Positions 48,986 to 57,686 of a stretch of 64,000 nucleotides of DNA are shown piece by piece. Origin of the DNA: Nocardia miyunensis NBRC 108239 (GTDB lineage Bacteria > Actinomycetota > Actinomycetes > Mycobacteriales > Mycobacteriaceae); the NCBI RefSeq assembly GCF_001613065.1, contig NZ_BDBQ01000009.1, forward strand, positions 102,340 through 166,339. Direction: 5' to 3'. The notes below the pieces were generated by a model. That model did not search any database, was not told where the DNA came from, and saw only the letters and a program-made list of their open reading frames with translations. The position numbers and the translations under genes were made by a program. The stretch's first letter is position 1. Each line of letters starts with the position of its first letter.

Positions 48986-49759
48986 ATGCAGCGTGTGCCC
49001 AATGCGATCCAGTTCACAACACTCGGGCCCGACGAGCTCGTGCGGCTCTACGCCTATCCGGCCTCGATCGAATCCCCTTGGATTCGAGTCAACTTCGTCA
49101 CCAGCATCGACGGCGCGGCCACCGTGGACGGAAGGTCGGGTGCGCTGGGCAGTCCGGCCGACCGCACGGTGTTCGAGATCCTGCGGGATCTGGCCGATGT
49201 GGTGCTGGTCGGCGGGGGAACCGCACGTCAGGAGAACTACGGCGGCGCGCACACCGATGCCCACCGCCGCCAGCGGCTGTACCACCACGGCCTCGGCGGC
49301 AGCCCGGACGGCTCACCGCCCCCGATCGCGGTGGTGACCGCGAGCGCGTCGCTGGATCCGGCCGGACGGCTGTTCACCGACACCGCCCGCCCGCCGATGA
49401 TCCTCACCACCTCCATGGCGCCGCCCGACCGCAAACGCGCGCTCGCCGACGCCGGCGCGGAGGTGATCGAATGCGGCGAGACCACCGTGACCGCACCGGA
49501 TATTCGCGCGGCCCTCGCACGACGCGGATTGCTGCGGGTGCTGTGCGAGGGCGGCCCCTCGCTGTTCGGCGACCTGATCACCGCGGGCGTGGTCGAGGAT
49601 CTCTGCCTCACCGCATCACCGCTGCTCATCGGCGGTACCGCGGGACGAATTGCGGTGTCCCCCAAGGCGTCGCCCACTCCGATGACGTTGCGTCACGCAC
49701 TGCTGGACGACGACGGCACGATCCTGACCCGCTGGGAACGCGCCCGCACCCAAGGCTGA
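48986..49759 (+). CDS. RibD C-terminal-domain reductase (Rv2671 homologue)
   Basis: 257 residues of the RibD_C/dihydrofolate reductase-like fold, without the deaminase domain of full RibD. Seen: WIRVNFVTSIDGAATVDGRS, ADRTVFEILRDLADVVLVGG with the NADPH-binding GGGT, VLCEGGPSLFGDLITAG and LLIGGTAGR near the end. In M. tuberculosis, Rv2671 has been shown to substitute for dihydrofolate reductase when overexpressed. It would reduce a pterin or pyrimidine with NADPH in the cytosol. Divergent from the zapE-like gene by 35 bp; the secreted hydrolase follows after 32 bp. Confidence 0.86.
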   Translation: MQRVPNAIQFTTLGPDELVRLYAYPASIESPWIRVNFVTSIDGAATVDGRSGALGSPADRTVFEILRDLADVVLVGGGTARQENYGGAHTDAHRRQRLYHHGLGGSPDGSPPPIAVVTASASLDPAGRLFTDTARPPMILTTSMAPPDRKRALADAGAEVIECGETTVTAPDIRAALARRGLLRVLCEGGPSLFGDLITAGVVEDLCLTASPLLIGGTAGRIAVSPKASPTPMTLRHALLDDDGTILTRWERARTQG

Positions 49760-49791
49760 AAGCGCCCGCCGGACCTGGCAGGCTGTATCGC

Positions 49792-51351
49792 ATGCGCAGG
49801 ACTCGAGCCGCACTGCTGGCATCGTCATCGCTGACGATCCTCCTCACCGCCGCCTGCGGCGCCGGCCCGTCCGATCGTCCGGGAATCGCCGAGGTCCGCC
49901 CGCATTCCGGCGGCGCGGCCGCCACCACCACACCGGCCCCCGCACCGCCGCCGTCGGCCGAGGCGCCCAAGACGGATCTGGGCTGGCACGACTGCGCGGC
50001 GGCCACGTTCAACTCGCTCGGCCTGGGCGCGCCACCGGCCGGAGTGATCTTCGAATGCGCCGACTATTCCACCCCGATCGATGCCGGGGGCGCGGTGCTG
50101 GGCACCTTCCGCAATTCCGCCGTGCGTGCCCGTCTGCCGCGAACCCCCGCGAACGCCGCGCCGCTGGTACTCACCTCCGGTGCGGACCGCTCCTCCACCG
50201 CGACACTCGCCGGGCTGGTCACCGGCCCGGCCTCCGCGGTGCTGGCCGACCATCCGATCGTCGCGGTGGACCGGCGTGGCGTCGGTAGTTCCCAGCCGAT
50301 CAACTGCCTGACCGACGACACCCGGCGCAGCCTCGCGGACAACGACCAGTCCGCCGGAGGCAACCAGATCGACGCGATGGCCAAGGTCAGCCAGGACGCC
50401 ACCATCGCCTGTCAGGACTTCCTGCAGCCCTACCAGGGCACCTTCGACGCCGGGCACGCCGCCGACGACATCGATCAACTGCGCAGGCAATGGCAGGTGG
50501 ACCACATCGCGCTGCTGGGCGCCGGCGACGGCTCGCGGGTGGCGCTGGCCTACGCCGCCAAGTACGGCGATCGTCTGGCCCGCCTCGTGCTGGACTCCCC
50601 GGTGGCCGCCAACGCCGACTCGGCCACCCGCGCCGAACAGCGCGTGAAAGGCTCCGAGGCCGCGATCACCGCATTCGCCCAACGCTGTGCCGCACTGAAC
50701 TGCTCGCTCGGCAACGATCCGCGTGGCGCGATCATCGCACTGGTCAACCGCGCGGCCGCCGGGCAACTCGGCGGCATCTCCGCGAACGCGCTGCTGACCG
50801 CCGTCTCCGGATTCCTCACCGAACCCCGGTCCGATCAGGCCAATCACACCGCCGACCTGGCCGACGCGCTGTCCGCGGCGGGTCGCGGCGACAACGGTGC
50901 CCTGAACCAGCTGATCGGCCGGGAATCGGCCGCCACCGACTCCGACGGGCAGTTCGTCTCGAACTGCAGCGACAACCAGAAACCGGCCACCCCCGACCGG
51001 GTGAAACAGCTCGAAACCGCTTGGGCCAAGCAGTATCCCGTCTTCGGCAAGGCCGCGGCGATCGGCCTGATGGCGTGCACGGCCTGGCCGACGCCGAATC
51101 CGGCGCAGTTGCCCAGCACGTTCGACCTGCCGACCCTGATCCTGGGCAACGACGCGAATCCGGTCGCGGGCAGCGACGCGCGTCCCTCGGTCACCGGCGC
51201 GCTCGGCGCGGCGGGTGCGCGCACGTCCACCGTCACGTGGCAGGGCTGGGGTTACCCGGTGTTCACCCACTCGGCCTGCGTGCAGCAGAACCTGGTCGGC
51301 TACCTGAAGGATGCGACGTTGCCCGCCGACGGCACGGCCTGTCCCGCCTGA
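49792..51351 (+). CDS. Secreted TAP-like alpha/beta hydrolase lipoprotein (Rv2672 homologue)
   Basis: 519 residues. Lipoprotein signal: RRTRAALLASSSLTILLTAA then Cys (lipobox TAAC). The body follows the tripeptidyl-aminopeptidase pattern: LVLTSGADRSSTATLA, IVAVDRRGVGSSQPINC, DIDQLRRQWQVDHIALLG and a C-terminal domain PTLILGNDANPVAG ending in VFTHSACVQQNLVGYL with His and Cys. The nucleophile elbow, normally GxSxG, reads G243-A-G-D-G247 with Ser248 after it, so the usual serine is not in place. It may be non-catalytic, or use another residue. Position and direction match Rv2672. A CAGGCT box 7 nt before the ATG may be a leaderless promoter. Confidence 0.82.
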   Translation: MRRTRAALLASSSLTILLTAACGAGPSDRPGIAEVRPHSGGAAATTTPAPAPPPSAEAPKTDLGWHDCAAATFNSLGLGAPPAGVIFECADYSTPIDAGGAVLGTFRNSAVRARLPRTPANAAPLVLTSGADRSSTATLAGLVTGPASAVLADHPIVAVDRRGVGSSQPINCLTDDTRRSLADNDQSAGGNQIDAMAKVSQDATIACQDFLQPYQGTFDAGHAADDIDQLRRQWQVDHIALLGAGDGSRVALAYAAKYGDRLARLVLDSPVAANADSATRAEQRVKGSEAAITAFAQRCAALNCSLGNDPRGAIIALVNRAAAGQLGGISANALLTAVSGFLTEPRSDQANHTADLADALSAAGRGDNGALNQLIGRESAATDSDGQFVSNCSDNQKPATPDRVKQLETAWAKQYPVFGKAAAIGLMACTAWPTPNPAQLPSTFDLPTLILGNDANPVAGSDARPSVTGALGAAGARTSTVTWQGWGYPVFTHSACVQQNLVGYLKDATLPADGTACPA

Positions 51352-51486
51352 CTCCGCAGCCCCGGCGAAACGACCCGGCGCGTAGTACGACCCCGAGGCC
51401 GCGAATCATGCCCCCGAAGCGCGCGGAGGCGGCGGCGAAGAGACGGTTTCGGCGGGTCCGAGCAACGGTCCCGGTACTTTCCGGTG

Positions 51487-51498
51487 TACCGTGCCCCA
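51487..51498 (+). promoter_or_regulatory. -10 box of a leaderless transcript (TACCGT, 6-nt spacer)
   Basis: TACCGT (51487-51492) lies 6 nt before GTG 51499. It overlaps an alternative in-frame GTG at 51484 and therefore favours 51499 for aftC. Confidence 0.55.
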
Positions 51499-52854
51499 GT
51501 GTTCCTTCGTCAGCTCGAGCCGCGCACCGCTCGTACGACCTCCGAGGTCCTGAACTTCGCACTATGGCCTTTCGCGGTCATGACCGTGTTGCATCAGGTC
51601 ATCGTCAAGGCGACGAACTTCAACATCACCGACGACTTCGGACCGGTCTACAAGGCGTCCCTGGCGTTCCTGAACGGACGGCCGATCTACGCCGAGAACT
51701 TCAACCTGGTCGACCCGCACTACCTGTACCCGCCGAGCGGCACGCTGCTCATCGCGCCGCTGGCGATCATCGACCCGGACAAGTCGAAATGGTGCTTCGA
51801 CGGGCTCAACGCCGTCGCGATCCTGATCGCCTGGTATCTGTTGCTCAAACTGTTCAAGCTGAGCATCAAGTCGTACGCCGCGCCGCTGCTCATGCTGCTC
51901 ATGTTCTCGTCCGAAACAGTCATCAACACACTGGCTTTCGGCAATGTGAACGGATGCATCCTGCTCGCGGAAGTCGCCTTCATCGCCCTGCTGCTCGCCC
52001 GGCGTGAACTCTGGGCCGGTGCGATCATGGGTTTGGCGATAGCCGTGAAACCGACGATCGCCCCGATGTTGCTGATACCGCTGATGCGGCGGCAGTGGAA
52101 AGTCTTCCTGCCCGCGCTCGGCATTCCGATCGCACTGACGGCCATCGCGCTGCCGCTGATCAAGGACCCGATGGACTATCTGCATCGGACCCTGCCGTAC
52201 TCGATGCAGGCCCGCGACTACTTCAACAGCTCGATTCCGGGTACGGCCGCCTACTGGAGTCTGCCCTCGCCGCTGGTCTGGGGCATCCGCATCGGCATGG
52301 GCGTACTCGTACTGATCTCGCTGTGGCTGCTGTACCGGTACTACCGCAACGACGAACTGTTCTTCATCTGCACCAGTTCCGGCATCCTGCTGCTGGCCGA
52401 ATTCCTGATCAGCGGGCTGGGTCAGCAGTACTACTCGATGCTGCTGTTCCCGTTCCTGATGACGGTGGTGCTGCGCAATTCGGTGCTGCGGAACTGGCCC
52501 GCCTGGCTGGCGATATTCGGCTTCACCACCTTCGACAAGTGGCTGCTGGACCACTGGCAGAGCGTGGGCCGGGATATCGAGTACCTGCGGATCACCTTCG
52601 GCTGGGGACTGTTGCTGTTCGTGACGTTCTGCGTACTCGGCGATCGGTATCTGACCGCGCGCCGGGAGGGACGCCTGGACTCCGGGATCGACCCGTCGTT
52701 CCTGCTGACCGACCGCAACACCGCGACCATGCCCGACGCTCCGCGCCCCCAGCGAACCCCGGCCCCGGATACCACCACCGCGACGATCGCTCCGGCCGAC
52801 CCGGACGACGAGCAGCCCGCCGCCGCACCGGACGAGGCCGGCGTCCTGCGCTGA
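51499..52854 (+). CDS. aftC: Arabinofuranosyltransferase AftC
   Basis: 451-residue polytopic GT-C glycosyltransferase (GT87-type). In mycobacteria AftC adds alpha-1,3 branches to arabinan of arabinogalactan and lipoarabinomannan using decaprenyl-phosphoryl-arabinose. Seen: the first periplasmic loop NFNITDDFGPVYKASLAFLN with the catalytic Asp-Asp region, GRPIYAENFNLVDPHYLYPP, about ten hydrophobic segments, and a hydrophilic Asp/Pro-rich C-terminal tail after residue 400. Its place after the Rv2672-like gene and before msrB is the same as Rv2673 in M. tuberculosis. It points to an arabinogalactan-containing cell wall. Confidence 0.9.
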   Translation: MFLRQLEPRTARTTSEVLNFALWPFAVMTVLHQVIVKATNFNITDDFGPVYKASLAFLNGRPIYAENFNLVDPHYLYPPSGTLLIAPLAIIDPDKSKWCFDGLNAVAILIAWYLLLKLFKLSIKSYAAPLLMLLMFSSETVINTLAFGNVNGCILLAEVAFIALLLARRELWAGAIMGLAIAVKPTIAPMLLIPLMRRQWKVFLPALGIPIALTAIALPLIKDPMDYLHRTLPYSMQARDYFNSSIPGTAAYWSLPSPLVWGIRIGMGVLVLISLWLLYRYYRNDELFFICTSSGILLLAEFLISGLGQQYYSMLLFPFLMTVVLRNSVLRNWPAWLAIFGFTTFDKWLLDHWQSVGRDIEYLRITFGWGLLLFVTFCVLGDRYLTARREGRLDSGIDPSFLLTDRNTATMPDAPRPQRTPAPDTTTATIAPADPDDEQPAAAPDEAGVLR

Positions 52855-52981
52855 GCGGATCGCCGGAGATCGCTGGACAAGTGGCGACCGCCACCGAAAA
52901 ATCATTACAACCCGCAGTTCCGAGTTGTCCGGTCCGCACTACTGTGACCCGGGCATTCACACCACACACCTGGGAGCTGCA

Positions 52982-53221
52982 GTGTTGTCGAAAATCGTCG
53001 GGGTAAGCGCACTATCCATCGGGCTCGCGGCCGGTTTCACCGGTGCCGCCGGTGCCGATCCGATCGTTCCGGGACCTACTTCGGTCGGGCCGTTCACTCA
53101 AACGGGTGAGCCCACCGGTAGGGCCGCGTGTGATCAGGCATCGATCGATACGGGCAACTTCAGCGCCTGCTTCGAGTACCCGGATGGCAGCGGGAACTGG
53201 TACTACACCCCGAGTAACTGA
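52982..53221 (+). CDS. Small secreted two-cysteine peptide
   Basis: 79-residue precursor. Signal peptide: [20 protein letters not shown] then AGADP cleavage site. The mature peptide of about 55 residues is Gly/Pro-rich at first ([20 protein letters not shown]) and has two Cys, in RAACDQ and FSACFEYP, probably one disulfide. I do not recognise the family. GGGAG (52972-52976) is 5 nt before GTG 52982; the TTG next to it is an alternative. It sits alone between aftC and msrB, a position with no counterpart that I know of in M. tuberculosis. Confidence 0.65.
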   Translation: MLSKIVGVSALSIGLAAGFTGAAGADPIVPGPTSVGPFTQTGEPTGRAACDQASIDTGNFSACFEYPDGSGNWYYTPSN

Positions 53222-53275
53222 GGTCGACCGAATCGCACCGCGTCGTCGCGGCGGCGCGGTGCGCCGTCGTCTCAT

Positions 53276-53287
53276 TAGAATCGGGCT
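53276..53287 (+). promoter_or_regulatory. -10 box of a leaderless transcript (TAGAAT, 6-nt spacer)
   Basis: TAGAAT (53276-53281) is 6 nt before ATG 53288 of msrB, one of the best matches to TATAAT in the window. Confidence 0.6.
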
Positions 53288-53731
53288 ATGAGTTCCGAGT
53301 CCGAGACATCGCTGCCCGCACCCAAGATCGTGCTCACCCCGCAGGAATGGCGGGCCAAGCTCAGCCCGCAGGAGTACGCGGTGCTGCGGGAAGCCGGTAC
53401 CGAACGACCCTACACCGGCGAATACACCGATACCGAGACCGCCGGTGTATACGAATGCCGGGCCTGTGGCACGGAACTGTTCCGCAGCACCGAGAAATTC
53501 CATTCGCACTGCGGCTGGCCGTCGTTCTTCGATCCGGCGGATTCGGATGCGGTGCTGCTGCGCGTCGACGACTCACTGGGTATGCGCCGGGTCGAGGTGC
53601 TGTGCGCGAACTGCCACAGCCACCTCGGCCACGTCTTCGAGGGGGAGGGATACCCGACCCCGACCGACAAGCGGTACTGCATCAACTCCATCTCGCTGCG
53701 CCTGCACCCCGCGGACGGCCCTACCAGCTGA
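53288..53731 (+). CDS. msrB: Peptide-methionine (R)-S-oxide reductase
   Basis: 147 residues. MsrB reduces methionine-R-sulfoxide in oxidised proteins. The zinc site is formed by CRACG and [10 protein letters not shown] (two CxxC pairs), the substrate region is [15 protein letters not shown], and the catalytic cysteine is in [14 protein letters not shown]. All key residues are present and the length is typical. Leaderless-type promoter. Corresponds to Rv2674. Its 3' end is partly duplicated 1.37 kb downstream (see 55046-55102). Confidence 0.93.
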   Translation: MSSESETSLPAPKIVLTPQEWRAKLSPQEYAVLREAGTERPYTGEYTDTETAGVYECRACGTELFRSTEKFHSHCGWPSFFDPADSDAVLLRVDDSLGMRRVEVLCANCHSHLGHVFEGEGYPTPTDKRYCINSISLRLHPADGPTS

Positions 53732-53772
53732 AACACCGCTTCCGGGCGCTGAGCCGACCGAGCGGACATGAC

Positions 53773-54030
53773 GTGTCACCGAAGGTTGGAGAAGGTGGCA
53801 TCACTTTGGAGTTCACCTTCGGAGAACTGACACAGCATCGCGCGGTCTCCTACTACGGCAACCAACACCGCCTACTACGCCGAGTCACCCTCGCCGGCGA
53901 TGTCCCCGTCGACATCCACGGCCAACCCAGCACCTCGCTCAGCGGCGCCGAGGCCTACCCCACTGCGAGTCAGGAGGATCCGATCTCCAGGCGGAAAACT
54001 ACGAAAGACCAGGCGACACAGAACATTTGA
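53773..54030 (+). CDS. Doubtful small reading frame after msrB
   Basis: An 85-codon frame from GTG 53773, in a different frame from msrB and without a clear ribosome binding site. The predicted product (for example [35 protein letters not shown]) matches nothing I recognise. The stretch is less GC-rich than its neighbours. It fills most of the gap between msrB and the convergent DoxX-like gene and could be the remnant of a gene brought in with the doxX/hxlR cassette. Confidence 0.25.
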   Translation: MSPKVGEGGITLEFTFGELTQHRAVSYYGNQHRLLRRVTLAGDVPVDIHGQPSTSLSGAEAYPTASQEDPISRRKTTKDQATQNI

Positions 54031-54062
54031 TCAACCACCGTTCTCCGGTACGGGTTGTCGAC

Positions 54063-54410
54063 TCAGGCAACGAGAACGAGCGCGACTGAAGTCACGATCG
54101 AGAACGCGAGGAAGACCACGGCTCCCAGCATGTTCCGGTCGCCGCTGCGGATGTGCGCGATGATCGCGCCGCCGAAGTAGAGCACCAGTCCGATCGCGGC
54201 GGCGATCGCGAAGAGCGGGAACCAGATGCCCCCGATGAGACCGACCGTCGCGGCGATCTGCAGGCTCCCGAGCACGGTGAGCTGGGAAGTGGTGAGATGG
54301 ACCGCTTCCGCGAATCGGCGTATCCACGCTGGGCGCACGAACTTCATCACTCCGGACTGCAACATCGCCAGAGCGAGCAGGACGGACAGGATCAGGGCTG
54401 CGATATGCAT
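54063..54410 (-). CDS. DoxX-like small membrane protein
   Basis: 115 residues with four hydrophobic helices: HIAALILSVLLALAMLQSGV, LTVLGSLQIAATVGLIGGIW, PLFAIAAAIGLVLYFGGAII and GAVVFLAFSIVTSVALVLVA. ARPAWIRRFAEAVHL-like spacing after helix 1 is typical of the DoxX-like family. ATG 54410 is supported by a leaderless-type box (TAGCGT, 7 nt). It is divergent from an HxlR regulator 49 bp away, a common pair in actinobacteria in which HxlR represses the membrane protein gene. Confidence 0.82.
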   Translation of the reverse strand: MHIAALILSVLLALAMLQSGVMKFVRPAWIRRFAEAVHLTTSQLTVLGSLQIAATVGLIGGIWFPLFAIAAAIGLVLYFGGAIIAHIRSGDRNMLGAVVFLAFSIVTSVALVLVA

Positions 54411-54459
54411 GATGGCAACGCTAGAAATCCGATAGGTACCCTTTGGTAACCTTCGGACT
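54411..54459. promoter_or_regulatory. Overlapping divergent leaderless promoters with GGTACC/GGTAACC sites
   Basis: Both genes appear leaderless: TAGCGT 7 nt before ATG 54410 on the minus strand, and TAACCT (54447-54452) 7 nt before GTG 54460 on the plus strand. Between them GGTACC (54435-54440) and GGTAACC (54445-54451) repeat a GGTA(A)CC word, a plausible HxlR operator positioned over both promoters. Confidence 0.5.
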
Positions 54460-54831
54460 GTGAGCCCACCTGCCGGAATCATGTTCATGTCCGACTGTCC
54501 TGCGCGCACAGCACTCGAGATCATCGCGAACAAGTGGTCCGTAGTCACCCTGTACGCGCTGGCAGACGGCCCCAAACGGCACAGTGAACTTGTCGCTCTG
54601 TCCGGCGGGATCTCCCGGAAGGTGCTGACCCAGACCCTGCGCCGCCTGCAGAGCAACGGCCTCATCGATCGACAGCGGTACGCCGAAGCGCCCCCACGGG
54701 TGGAATACAGCCTGACCCCGCTCGGCCGGACACTCCAGGAGCCGATAGCGATGCTGACGGAGTGGGCGCAGACGTACGGAGAAGCACTCGTCGACTTCCA
54801 GGAATCGACAGACACGAACCACACGCACTAG
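54460..54831 (+). CDS. HxlR family transcriptional regulator
   Basis: 123 residues. The hallmark N-terminal Cys is present in MSDCPARTALEIIANKWSVV, followed by LYALADGPKRHSELVALSGG and ISRKVLTQTLRRLQSNGLID, the HxlR winged helix, and the wing VEYSLTPLGRTL. HxlR proteins with this Cys respond to electrophiles or oxidants. It is divergent from the DoxX-like gene and ends before a very strong hairpin terminator. Confidence 0.9.
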   Translation: MSPPAGIMFMSDCPARTALEIIANKWSVVTLYALADGPKRHSELVALSGGISRKVLTQTLRRLQSNGLIDRQRYAEAPPRVEYSLTPLGRTLQEPIAMLTEWAQTYGEALVDFQESTDTNHTH

Positions 54832-54846
54832 GTTCCAGACCGAAGG

Positions 54847-54877
54847 CTTCGGCGTGTCGTTGATCGACACGCCGAAG
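54847..54877 (+). terminator. 13-bp perfect hairpin terminator after hxlR
   Basis: CTTCGGCGTGTCG (54847-54859), loop TTGAT, then the exact reverse complement (54865-54877). It starts 15 bp after the hxlR stop. It is the strongest hairpin seen in the window, without a T-tract as usual in high-GC actinobacteria. Confidence 0.85.
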
Positions 54878-55206
54878 AGCGCTCGATTGTCGTGCAGGTT
54901 TTCGCGAACGAATTCAGGCTGATCGTCCGTGATCTACGCGGCCTCTCAGTGATTCCCGCGACGCCCTGTCGAACACCAATCCTTCCTCTGACCAGCCGAA
55001 AAAGCCGCACTCACCGGTCAGGCGGCCCGCCGACGTTCGGTCGGATACTGCATCAACTCGATCTCGCTGCGCCTGCACCCCTCGGACGACGCAACACACT
55101 GAGACGACGGGGGAACAGTACGGCTCGGGACCGGTACCGCGCATGACCCGATTTACCGGGGCTCGCGATGCATGACCCGAACCGGTATGCGGCGGGACGC
55201 GATCGA
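54878..55206. other. Non-coding stretch holding an msrB fragment
   Basis: Apart from the msrB 3' fragment at 55046-55102 I see no gene between the hxlR terminator and the 3' end of hemQ. Short frames here have no recognisable content. Confidence 0.5.
55046..55102 (+). pseudogene. Duplicated 3' end of an msrB gene
   Basis: 19 codons starting at the catalytic Tyr-Cys and reading [18 protein letters not shown] then stop. They match the last codons of the intact msrB (53676-53731) at nearly every base over about 45 bp, differing mainly at third positions. Upstream of the Tyr codon the similarity ends abruptly. This is the tail of a second, divergent msrB allele, left where the doxX/hxlR segment joins the ancestral sequence. 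Confidence 0.8.
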
Positions 55207-55902
55207 TCAGGGCAGCGAGGCCATCAACTGCTCGAGTTCGACGCGCGGACCGGTGAAGAACGGAATCTCCTCGCGCACATGCCGCCTGGCCTCGGTGGCC
55301 CGCAGATCGCGCATCAGATCGACGATGCGATGCAGTTCGGGCGCCTCGAACGCCAGGATCCACTCGTAGTCGCCGAGCGCGAACGCGGGGACGGTGTTGG
55401 CACGCACGTCGGGATAGTCGCGGGCTTCCTTACCGTGGTCCGCGAGCATCTTGCGGCGCTCGGCGTCGGGCAGCAGATACCAGTCGTACGAACGGACGAA
55501 CGGGTAGACGCACAGGTAGTTGCCGGGGTCCTCACCGGCCAGGAAGGCCGGGATGTGGCTCTTGTTGAACTCTGCCGGGCGGTGTACCGCGGCGTTGCTC
55601 CACACCGGAGCGCTGGCCCGGCCCAGTTCGGTGGTGCGGCGCAGGTCGGCGTAGGCGGCCTGCAGGGCCTCGATACTGTCGGCGTGCCACCAGACCATGA
55701 AATCGGCGTCGGCGCGCATGCCGGCGACGTCGTACAGGCCGCGCACGACAACGCCCTTGTCGGCGAGACCGTCGAAGAACGCGCGCGCCTCCTTGGTCGC
55801 CGCCTCACGGTCCTGTCCCAATACCCCGGGCTGCACCTGGAACACCGAGAACATCAGATACCGGATGGTCGAATTGAGCGCCGCGTAATCGAGTCGTGCC
55901 AT
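55207..55902 (-). CDS. hemQ: Coproheme decarboxylase HemQ (ChdC)
   Basis: 231 residues of the chlorite dismutase-like family. HemQ performs the last step of the coproporphyrin-dependent heme pathway, decarboxylating coproheme to heme b. Seen: [18 protein letters not shown] at the N-terminus, [20 protein letters not shown], the conserved [11 protein letters not shown] with the catalytic Tyr region, and [14 protein letters not shown] with the His that ligates heme. ATG 55902 is used; a longer frame to 55947 adds a non-conserved head. It is downstream of hemY and hemE on the same strand, the Rv2676c-Rv2678c order. Confidence 0.92.
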   Translation of the reverse strand: MARLDYAALNSTIRYLMFSVFQVQPGVLGQDREAATKEARAFFDGLADKGVVVRGLYDVAGMRADADFMVWWHADSIEALQAAYADLRRTTELGRASAPVWSNAAVHRPAEFNKSHIPAFLAGEDPGNYLCVYPFVRSYDWYLLPDAERRKMLADHGKEARDYPDVRANTVPAFALGDYEWILAFEAPELHRIVDLMRDLRATEARRHVREEIPFFTGPRVELEQLMASLP

Positions 55903-56080
55903 ACCCCCTATGGTGCCACTGCGGGTCGTCCCGCCACGCAGCCGCACCGCTTAGCGGGGGAAACGCCGCGGATATCGAGTGCGGATCCGGCTACGGGGTG
56001 CGGCAATCGGATAGTTGTGGACTTGTAATGCCATGTGTGCCAACGTTTTCCGCATGACGACACCCGCGATCGGCCTCGGT

Positions 56081-57430
56081 TCAGTTCGTTCGCCCCGCGA
56101 GAATCCGCTCGGCGGCGGCGGTCCCCGACGCCGCGCAGGCCGGGACCCCGACACCGTGCAGGTAGGCACCCGCCACGGCCAGTCCCGGCACCGCCGCGAC
56201 GGCCGATTCGATCGTGGAGACGAGCTCGGTGTGCCCGGGCGCGTATTGCGGCAGGCCGCCGCGCCACCGCTGGACCGCGGCGGTGACCGGCCGCACCGGG
56301 ATCCCGGTGACCGTCGCGAGATCCTCGGTCGCGGTGGCGATCAGCTCGGCATCGGACAGCGCCAGCAGGCTGTCGTCGCCGAACCGGCCGAACGAGGCGC
56401 GCACGACCGCGACGTCGCGGCCGGCCAGATGCGGCCACTTGCGACTGGAGAGCGTGAAGGCCTTGGCCCGCAACGATTCTCCCGTGGCGACCAGGATGCC
56501 CGAATTCTCCGGCAGTGGCGTGTCCACCGGCAGGGCAAGTGCCACCACCGCCGAGGAGGACAGCTCGATCCGCGCGGCCGCGCCGGCGGCCTCGGGCACG
56601 ACCGAGTCCAGCAGATCGGCGGTGACGGGCGCGGGCGTGGCGAGGACGACCGCGTCGCACTCTCCCACCGGTTCCAGCCGCCAGCCGTGCGAGGTGCGGG
56701 TCAGATCCTTTGCGGTGGTATCGATGTCGAGTTGCGGGGCCGCCGCCGCCAGCAGCGCGTCGAGCAGGACGCGGTAACCGTCGCGGATGCCGCCGAAGAC
56801 CGGTGCGGTCGATGGCGGCGGCAACGCCCGCGACACCGCCTGCGACAGATTCGCCGCGCCCGCGTCGAGCGTGGCGGCCAAGCCGGGCAGTGCGGACCGC
56901 ACCCCGATCGAATTCGCCAGTCCCGCATAGACTCCGCCCAGCAGCGGCTCGACGCTGCGGCTCACCACCTGTGCGCCGAATCGCTCGGCTACCAGCTCCG
57001 CCACCGAGATGTCGCCGCCGGGGGCCCAGTGCAGCGGTCGGGCCGGTTCCTCGGCGATCTGCCGCAGCGTCGCCTCGTCGACCAGTCCGGCCATGGACTC
57101 CGCCTGTGCGGGAATGCCCATCAGCGTGCCCGTCGGCAGCGGATGCGCCGTGCCGCCGGACCAGATCAGCGGCCGAAGCCCGGAGGGATGTACCAGCTGG
57201 TCCTCGAGGCCCAATTCGCCTAGCAGAGCGGGGATTTCGGGCCGTCGCCCGACGAACGCCTCCGCCCCCAGATCCACCGGCCCGCCCGCGAGCGTACCGG
57301 TGTGCAGTGTGCCGCCGATCCGTTCGCGCCGTTCCACCAACACCAGCTCCAGCTCGGAGCCCAGCACCGCCCGCAACCGATAGGCCGCGACCAGACCGCT
57401 GATCCCCGCACCGACCACCACGACCCGCAT
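56081..57430 (-). CDS. hemY: Coproporphyrinogen III oxidase (HemY/CgoX type)
   Basis: 449-residue FAD protein. The dinucleotide motif is VVVVGAGISGLVAAYRLRAV at the N-terminus, followed by ELVLVERRERIGGTLHT. The C-terminus closes the FAD site with PGLAVAGAYLHGVGVPACAA. In actinobacteria this enzyme oxidises coproporphyrinogen III to coproporphyrin III, upstream of HemH and HemQ. GAGGAG 8 nt before ATG 57430 decides the start. It lies between hemE and hemQ on the minus strand; the 178-bp gap before hemQ and the 256-bp gap after hemE suggest separate promoters. Confidence 0.9.
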   Translation of the reverse strand: MRVVVVGAGISGLVAAYRLRAVLGSELELVLVERRERIGGTLHTGTLAGGPVDLGAEAFVGRRPEIPALLGELGLEDQLVHPSGLRPLIWSGGTAHPLPTGTLMGIPAQAESMAGLVDEATLRQIAEEPARPLHWAPGGDISVAELVAERFGAQVVSRSVEPLLGGVYAGLANSIGVRSALPGLAATLDAGAANLSQAVSRALPPPSTAPVFGGIRDGYRVLLDALLAAAAPQLDIDTTAKDLTRTSHGWRLEPVGECDAVVLATPAPVTADLLDSVVPEAAGAAARIELSSSAVVALALPVDTPLPENSGILVATGESLRAKAFTLSSRKWPHLAGRDVAVVRASFGRFGDDSLLALSDAELIATATEDLATVTGIPVRPVTAAVQRWRGGLPQYAPGHTELVSTIESAVAAVPGLAVAGAYLHGVGVPACAASGTAAAERILAGRTN

Positions 57431-57686
57431 CGACCACTCCTCACCACACCGGCGAACCTGCCTCACCCAGCCCGTACCGAACCTACTCGGCGAACCGGCC
57501 GCCCACCGCAACGGTCACCCGACTCGTAGCTTGCCGTGACGTTCGTCTCGCACAGCGCAACCGGACGGACATTCGAAACACCGATCTCCCACCGTGCGAC
57601 CGAACCGCATAGGTCCCTCGCATCGGATATCACGGCGACAGTGCTCGCTTGTCCGGTACGAGTGCGCCTGCCGCGGGCCCGGTTCC

